Shown here piece by piece: positions 5,013-8,195 of a DNA stretch of 8,195 nucleotides. Numbering within the stretch: position 1 is the first letter of the stretch; every line of letters starts with the position of its first letter. This DNA is from Pontiella sp. (GTDB taxonomy: Bacteria > Verrucomicrobiota > Kiritimatiellia > Kiritimatiellales > Pontiellaceae). Position numbers and translations under genes: made by a program. Below the pieces are notes generated by a model. That model saw only the letters and a list, made by a program, of their open reading frames with translations. It had not been told where the DNA came from and did no database searches. The stretch is from positions 1 through 8,195 of the forward strand of contig JAOZKS010000104.1 in assembly GCA_029935255.1 (NCBI GenBank), read 5' to 3'.

Positions 5013-5627
5013 CTATTTTTGTTCCACTTCAATTTCGTCACGCTTGACCAGATAGGCATCGGGTTGGTTTTCAAACAGCAACTGCCGCTCAACGATTGCC
5101 ACTCCTCCAGCTGCGGGCGCAGGCTCGCTTTCATCCTCCGAATCGCACTGGGTGACACTTAGAAGAATAATCAGGATGGCCACCCCCCCCCCCCCTGCCA
5201 TGATGAGTGTTTTGGGAGAGATGCCGGATTCTGAAAATTTGGAGGCCGCCGCGTTGACATCGCCAAAGATGCGTTTGCCTCCTGCAGAAGGCGAGGGGGT
5301 GGCTTCCACGGAAACCTGATCGGCATTCGCTAGATTTTGCCGAACTTCGTCGCTCAATTGCCGTTTGACCTGAGGCGCGTGTTGCTCCACATATTCATCG
5401 AGCAACGGAGTCGCATCGAGGCCGAGGAATTTGGCGTACATCTTAATGAAACTCTTGGCATAGACCGGGGCGGAAAGTGCTCCGAAGTCATCGGCTTCCA
5501 TGGCCTCGATGAATTTGGACAGAATTTTGGTGGCCTGTCCGGCCTCCGAGACGCTAATCCCTTTGGCTTGGCGGGCCGATTCGAGCTTTTGCCCAATGGT
5601 TCCGATATTCAAGCTAGTCTGTTCCAT
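5013..5627 (-). CDS. rodZ: RodZ-like transmembrane helix-turn-helix protein, short C-terminus, with a G13 tract
   Basis: Bitopic protein of 204 residues. In RodZ proteins the cytoplasmic helix-turn-helix domain binds MreB and links the rod-shape cytoskeleton to the envelope. Residues 12-80 match the RodZ N-terminal domain closely: LESARQAKGISVSEAGQATK, then FIEAMEADDFGALSAPVYAKSF and YAKFLGLDATPLLDEY. A Pro/Ser-rich stretch (about 108-140) leads to a single membrane segment (about 141-158) and a short acidic, Ala/Pro-rich tail of about 45 residues. The large periplasmic DUF4115-type domain of E. coli RodZ is absent. The start at 5627 is preferred because GGAG lies four bases upstream; an upstream in-frame start at 5666 lies deep in ftsK. 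The gene overlaps ftsK by 14 nt, suggesting translational coupling. Four Gly codons plus the first base of Val149 form a 13-G run within the membrane segment. The tail begins with Cys161 just after the membrane segment. Confidence 0.85.
   Translation of the reverse strand: MEQTSLNIGTIGQKLESARQAKGISVSEAGQATKILSKFIEAMEADDFGALSAPVYAKSFIKMYAKFLGLDATPLLDEYVEQHAPQVKRQLSDEVRQNLANADQVSVEATPSPSAGGKRIFGDVNAAASKFSESGISPKTLIMAGGGGVAILIILLSVTQCDSEDESEPAPAAGGVAIVERQLLFENQPDAYLVKRDEIEVEQK
5183..5195. repeat. Poly-C/poly-G homopolymer, 13 bp, inside the rodZ-like gene
   Basis: Thirteen consecutive G on the coding strand, read as Gly145-Gly148 and the first base of Val149 at the start of the transmembrane segment. 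With one G fewer the frame meets TGA at 5173-5171 after Trp-Pro-Ser. With one G more it runs out after roughly 15 foreign residues at another TGA. Both outcomes remove the membrane segment. Confidence 0.95.
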
Positions 5628-7992
5628 GATTCTCCACTCCCGGGTTTTGGGGGATTTCCCCATCAAGATCTATTAAAATTTCACGCGGGCCCGCCCCATC
5701 CGGCGGACCGATCATACCGCGTTCCTCAAGCAAGTCCATCACGCGGGCGGCACGGGTGTAGCCAATGCGCAATCGCCGTTGCAGGGAGGATGTCGAAGCT
5801 CGTTTAGTCTGGCGAATCACCTCGATCGCCTGCTCCAGAAGTTCATCGTCCTCTCCGCTATCCATCTCGGGAAGGTCGGTTGTTGGTTTCTCGATTTTTT
5901 CGTGGATCTCGGTGATAAATTCGGGCTTGCCCTGCTCTTTACAGAAGTTGGTTACACGATCGATCTCGCCATCGCTGGTAAATGCACCCTGCGAACGGAT
6001 CAGCTTATCGGACCCCGGGGGCAGAACGAGCATGTCGCCCCGACCTAGCAATGCATCGGCCCCCATTCGATCGAGGATGGTACGGCTGTCCACTTTTTGT
6101 GAAACCTTGAAGGCAATGCGTACGGGGAAGTTGGCCTTGATCGTTCCGGTAATCACCTTCACGTCGGGGCGTTGCGTGGCGAGAATCATGTGGATCCCGG
6201 CGGCACGCGATTTGGCTGCAAGGCGTGCGATTCCAGCCTCGATCTCCGCCTGCGCAACGGCCATCAGGTCGGCAAGCTCGTCGATCACAATAACGATGTA
6301 GGGGAGTTTTTCAGGAATCTGATCCTTCTGCTTCGCCGGATCGGGCACCTCGGCATCCCCAAAAAGTTCTTCTTGTTTCTGGAGTACCCGGGTATTGAAC
6401 CCTGATAAATCGCGAACGCCGGCCAAGCGGAACCATTTAAAGCGGCGCTCCATCTCGTCAATCGCCCATTTTAGCCCAAGCGGAACTTTTTTGGCATTGG
6501 TAATGACCGGAACCACAAGGTGCGGCAGGTTGTTGTATTGGTGGAACTCAACCGTTTTGGGATCGACAAGAATCAGGCGTAGATCATCGGGCGAATGCTT
6601 CATCAGCAACCCCGTCAAAATAGAGTTCATGCAGACCGATTTACCCGCACCCGTGGCTCCGGCAATCAACAGGTGCGGCATCTTGGCGAGGTCGTAGATC
6701 ATGCTTTCGCCGTTCACATCCTTTCCCAATATGAGTGGAAGTGCATGTTTGCTGGACTGAAACTCCGAACTTTCGATCATGTCGCGGAAGAAAACAGAGG
6801 AGCGTGCGGTATTGGGTACTTCCACCCCGCAGACCCCTTTTCCGGGGATCGGTGCCTGGATGCGGATGCTCTCGGCGTGCATTTTCAGCGCTATATTGTC
6901 GGACAGCGCCTTGATGCGTTCAACGCGCACACCGGCCGCAGGCAATATTTCGTAGCATGTCACCACGGGCCCCTGCTGCACGCCGGTCACCTTGGCCTCG
7001 ACGCCAAACTCTTCCAGCGCATTCTGCAAAACCTGAGCGGTGTCGGCAATTTCGCTGGGCGACATCCCTTTGCCCTGCGGAATAGACGGATCAAGCAAGT
7101 CGATCGATGGCAACTGATAGTTCACATGCGTTTCACTCTCTTTGAAGCTGGAGAACTGCTCTTCCGAAACCCCATCGCCTTTTGCCTTCGGCCGGGTCTC
7201 CTTCTTTGGTTTTTCCCACGCCGTTTTTCCCTCCCCTGGAGCCTGTTTTTTCTTCGCCGCCAGTTTTTCAGTTTTGGCTTTATTTGCCGCTTGCTGTGCT
7301 GCAACGATCTTCTGAATATCGTGTTCCTCCCGAGGCTCAACCGCAGGCTTCGGCTTACGCGGGGCACGCTTGCTCTTTTGTTTTTCAGCGGGTGCCAGCA
7401 CGTCCTCAACGCTCGGGGCTTCCATTCTCAGCGTCTTGATCCATTTCCAAAGCTGCTTGCACAAATCAATCACCTGCAAATCGAGCATGCGTATAACTGA
7501 GATGGCCAGCAGCACCACAAAAACAATCCCAGCACCAGCATGCCCGATCCAATATCCAAGCGTCCGTTGCGCCAGCACCTCGCCCATCAGCCCTCCGGGG
7601 GTACCAATGTTCAGGTGCTCAACCAGCCGATGCCATACCTGATCGTTCATATCGATCAAACCGGCGAGGCAGAACAGTCCCAAAAGGAACCAAAGAAGGC
7701 GGGGATAAATCTTACGCGCCGAGTAAAAGACCGATGAAGCACCGATCCAAAGGATGCAAAAAGGAATCACATAGCCCGCCACGCCAAAGTACATAAATGC
7801 TTTATGCGCTGTATTTGCACCGAACGGGCCAATCCAGTTATGCGAATCCGGCTGGTTACGGAACATTCCGATATCCGCTGGATCATAGGATAAAACCCCC
7901 AACAGCAACATCAGCCCCACCGTACCAACCAGTATCCCCGCAATCTCCCGCCAGCCCGACCGAACCGGCTCTTCTGTCTTAGTTTTTGCCAT
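5614..7992 (-). CDS. ftsK: DNA translocase FtsK/SpoIIIE
   Basis: Membrane-anchored, ATP-driven double-stranded DNA pump that clears chromosome ends through the division septum and promotes dimer resolution. The protein has 792 residues, near the size of SpoIIIE and shorter than E. coli FtsK. Four hydrophobic segments (about 15-35, 66-88, 99-114 and 146-169) anchor it, followed by a basic Lys/Ala/Pro-rich linker (about 190-290). The motor has an alpha domain (about 310-400), Walker A GATGAGKS at 445-452, VDPKTVEF at 476-483, Walker B VIVIDELADL at 567-576, and LATQRPDVKVITGTIKANFP at 604-623. The gamma winged helix, which reads orienting DNA sequences, is at about 715-775 (STSSLQRRLRIGYTRAARVMDLLEERG). 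The ATG at 7992 is preferred to a TTG at 8028. There is no Shine-Dalgarno sequence, but a -10-like hexamer lies 6 nt upstream. The gene overlaps the rodZ-like gene by 14 nt. Confidence 0.97.
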   Translation of the reverse strand: MAKTKTEEPVRSGWREIAGILVGTVGLMLLLGVLSYDPADIGMFRNQPDSHNWIGPFGANTAHKAFMYFGVAGYVIPFCILWIGASSVFYSARKIYPRLLWFLLGLFCLAGLIDMNDQVWHRLVEHLNIGTPGGLMGEVLAQRTLGYWIGHAGAGIVFVVLLAISVIRMLDLQVIDLCKQLWKWIKTLRMEAPSVEDVLAPAEKQKSKRAPRKPKPAVEPREEHDIQKIVAAQQAANKAKTEKLAAKKKQAPGEGKTAWEKPKKETRPKAKGDGVSEEQFSSFKESETHVNYQLPSIDLLDPSIPQGKGMSPSEIADTAQVLQNALEEFGVEAKVTGVQQGPVVTCYEILPAAGVRVERIKALSDNIALKMHAESIRIQAPIPGKGVCGVEVPNTARSSVFFRDMIESSEFQSSKHALPLILGKDVNGESMIYDLAKMPHLLIAGATGAGKSVCMNSILTGLLMKHSPDDLRLILVDPKTVEFHQYNNLPHLVVPVITNAKKVPLGLKWAIDEMERRFKWFRLAGVRDLSGFNTRVLQKQEELFGDAEVPDPAKQKDQIPEKLPYIVIVIDELADLMAVAQAEIEAGIARLAAKSRAAGIHMILATQRPDVKVITGTIKANFPVRIAFKVSQKVDSRTILDRMGADALLGRGDMLVLPPGSDKLIRSQGAFTSDGEIDRVTNFCKEQGKPEFITEIHEKIEKPTTDLPEMDSGEDDELLEQAIEVIRQTKRASTSSLQRRLRIGYTRAARVMDLLEERGMIGPPDGAGPREILIDLDGEIPQNPGVENHGTD

Positions 7993-7998
7993 CCGGTG

Positions 7999-8028
7999 AA
8001 TATAGAAGAAACTGCCCCGCCAAAGCAA
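7999..8028 (-). promoter_or_regulatory. ftsK promoter, sigma70-like, predicted leaderless start
   Basis: On the minus strand TTGCTT (8028-8023) is followed after 18 bp by TATATT (8004-7999). The -10 ends 6 nt before the ftsK ATG, so transcription would begin at or beside the start codon. No Shine-Dalgarno sequence lies close to the ATG; the nearest G-rich stretch is about 25 nt upstream. The arrangement is the same as that at larE. Confidence 0.45.
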
Positions 8029-8091
8029 AGCGATTTACAAGATTTGCCGTTCCTTCGCTTACCGCCCTGCAATCACGGGTCTCTGCAACAA

Positions 8092-8195
8092 TTACTTCAG
8101 ATTTGCGCGATAGAAGGCGAGCTCGGCGATGGAGGCCTTGATATCGAAGAGGGCGTCGTGGGCGTTGGCCGTCGAGATGCCGCCGCCGGGGAAAT
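8092..8195 (-). CDS. orn: C-terminal end of an oligoribonuclease (Orn-like DEDDh 3'-5' exonuclease)
   Basis: Only the last 33 residues are in the window; the 5' part lies beyond the right edge. Oligoribonuclease degrades 2-5 nt RNA and pGpG to mononucleotides, completing RNA and cyclic-di-GMP turnover. The visible tail contains HDALFDIKASIAELAFYR and ends NLK before TAA. In the Orn family the last motif is H-x4-D with a following DI-xSI-xEL-xYYR helix; here His and Asp are spaced exactly as required for the ExoIII motif of DEDDh nucleases. Codons are strongly G/C-ending and no ORF in the other frames explains the stretch. It ends 99 nt before the ftsK ATG and is on the same strand. Another DEDDh exonuclease is possible, since the first two exonuclease motifs are not visible. 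Confidence 0.75.
   Translation of the reverse strand, partial: FPGGGISTANAHDALFDIKASIAELAFYRANLK

Noticed and set aside
4988..5158. N-terminal extension of pgsA, or a RodZ-PgsA fusion made by slippage in the G13 tract
   Set aside because: The pgsA frame is open to about 5158, but a TGA at 5173-5171 in that frame separates it from the tract, so slippage cannot produce a fusion. The AGGAG-supported start at 4987 gives the normal PgsA N-terminus.
4476..5162. 228-codon plus-strand open frame opposite pgsA and rodZ
   Set aside because: It spans two real minus-strand genes and their junction, with no start signal or recognisable domain.
6595..7500. 301-codon plus-strand open frame opposite ftsK
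   Set aside because: It is antisense to the conserved FtsK linker and motor start; the open frame follows from the codon bias of ftsK.
7993..8028. TTG start of ftsK at 8028
   Set aside because: It has no ribosome site, overlaps the proposed -35 box, and the added residues do not fit the family's N-terminus.
8029..8091. Terminator after the orn-like gene
   Set aside because: The spacer has only weak pairing (for example TTGC with GCAA) and no T-tract, so no terminator is called.

Overview
The window is a chromosomal, gene-dense stretch of a mid-GC bacterium (about half G+C by eye). It holds eight protein-coding genes, seven on the minus strand and one (larE) on the plus strand. No rRNA, tRNA, CRISPR array, insertion sequence or phage gene is visible. 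The mix of a secreted polysaccharide hydrolase with a C-terminal beta-sandwich module, a LarE, and a small cysteine-rich protein of a type I associate with Planctomycetes and relatives suggests a free-living, possibly marine member of the PVC group (for example Kiritimatiellota or Verrucomicrobiota). That placement is an inference with low confidence.

Layout from left to right. Positions 1-521 (minus) hold the 5' three quarters of a corrinoid adenosyltransferase (cobO/btuR type) that runs off the left edge. Positions 522-707 are a spacer with an 11-C run, an inverted repeat and a possible cobO promoter. Positions 708-2732 (minus) encode a secreted clan GH-A-like glycoside hydrolase with a C-terminal DNRLRE/CBM96-like module. 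Positions 2733-2966 are a divergent intergenic region with a 19-bp palindrome and a larE promoter. Positions 2967-3758 (plus) encode LarE. The 34-nt gap to the next gene carries most of a hairpin shared by two convergent gene ends.

The right half is a minus-strand housekeeping cluster, in transcription order: the end of an Orn-like oligoribonuclease (8195-8092), ftsK/spoIIIE (7992-5614), a rodZ-like gene (5627-5013, overlapping ftsK by 14 nt), pgsA (4987-4421), and the cysteine-rich conserved hypothetical (4347-3793). From ftsK to pgsA the spacing is tight and looks like an operon linking chromosome segregation, cell shape and phospholipid synthesis.

The most noteworthy signals are: (1) a 13-G homopolymer inside the membrane segment of the RodZ-like gene, where any slip that is not a multiple of three would remove the membrane anchor; (2) larE and ftsK both lack a Shine-Dalgarno sequence and both have a -10-like hexamer exactly 6 nt before the ATG, which fits leaderless transcripts; (3) the uncharacterised Cys-rich protein at the end of the ftsK cluster; (4) the isolated hydrolase, whose substrate cannot be read from the sequence.
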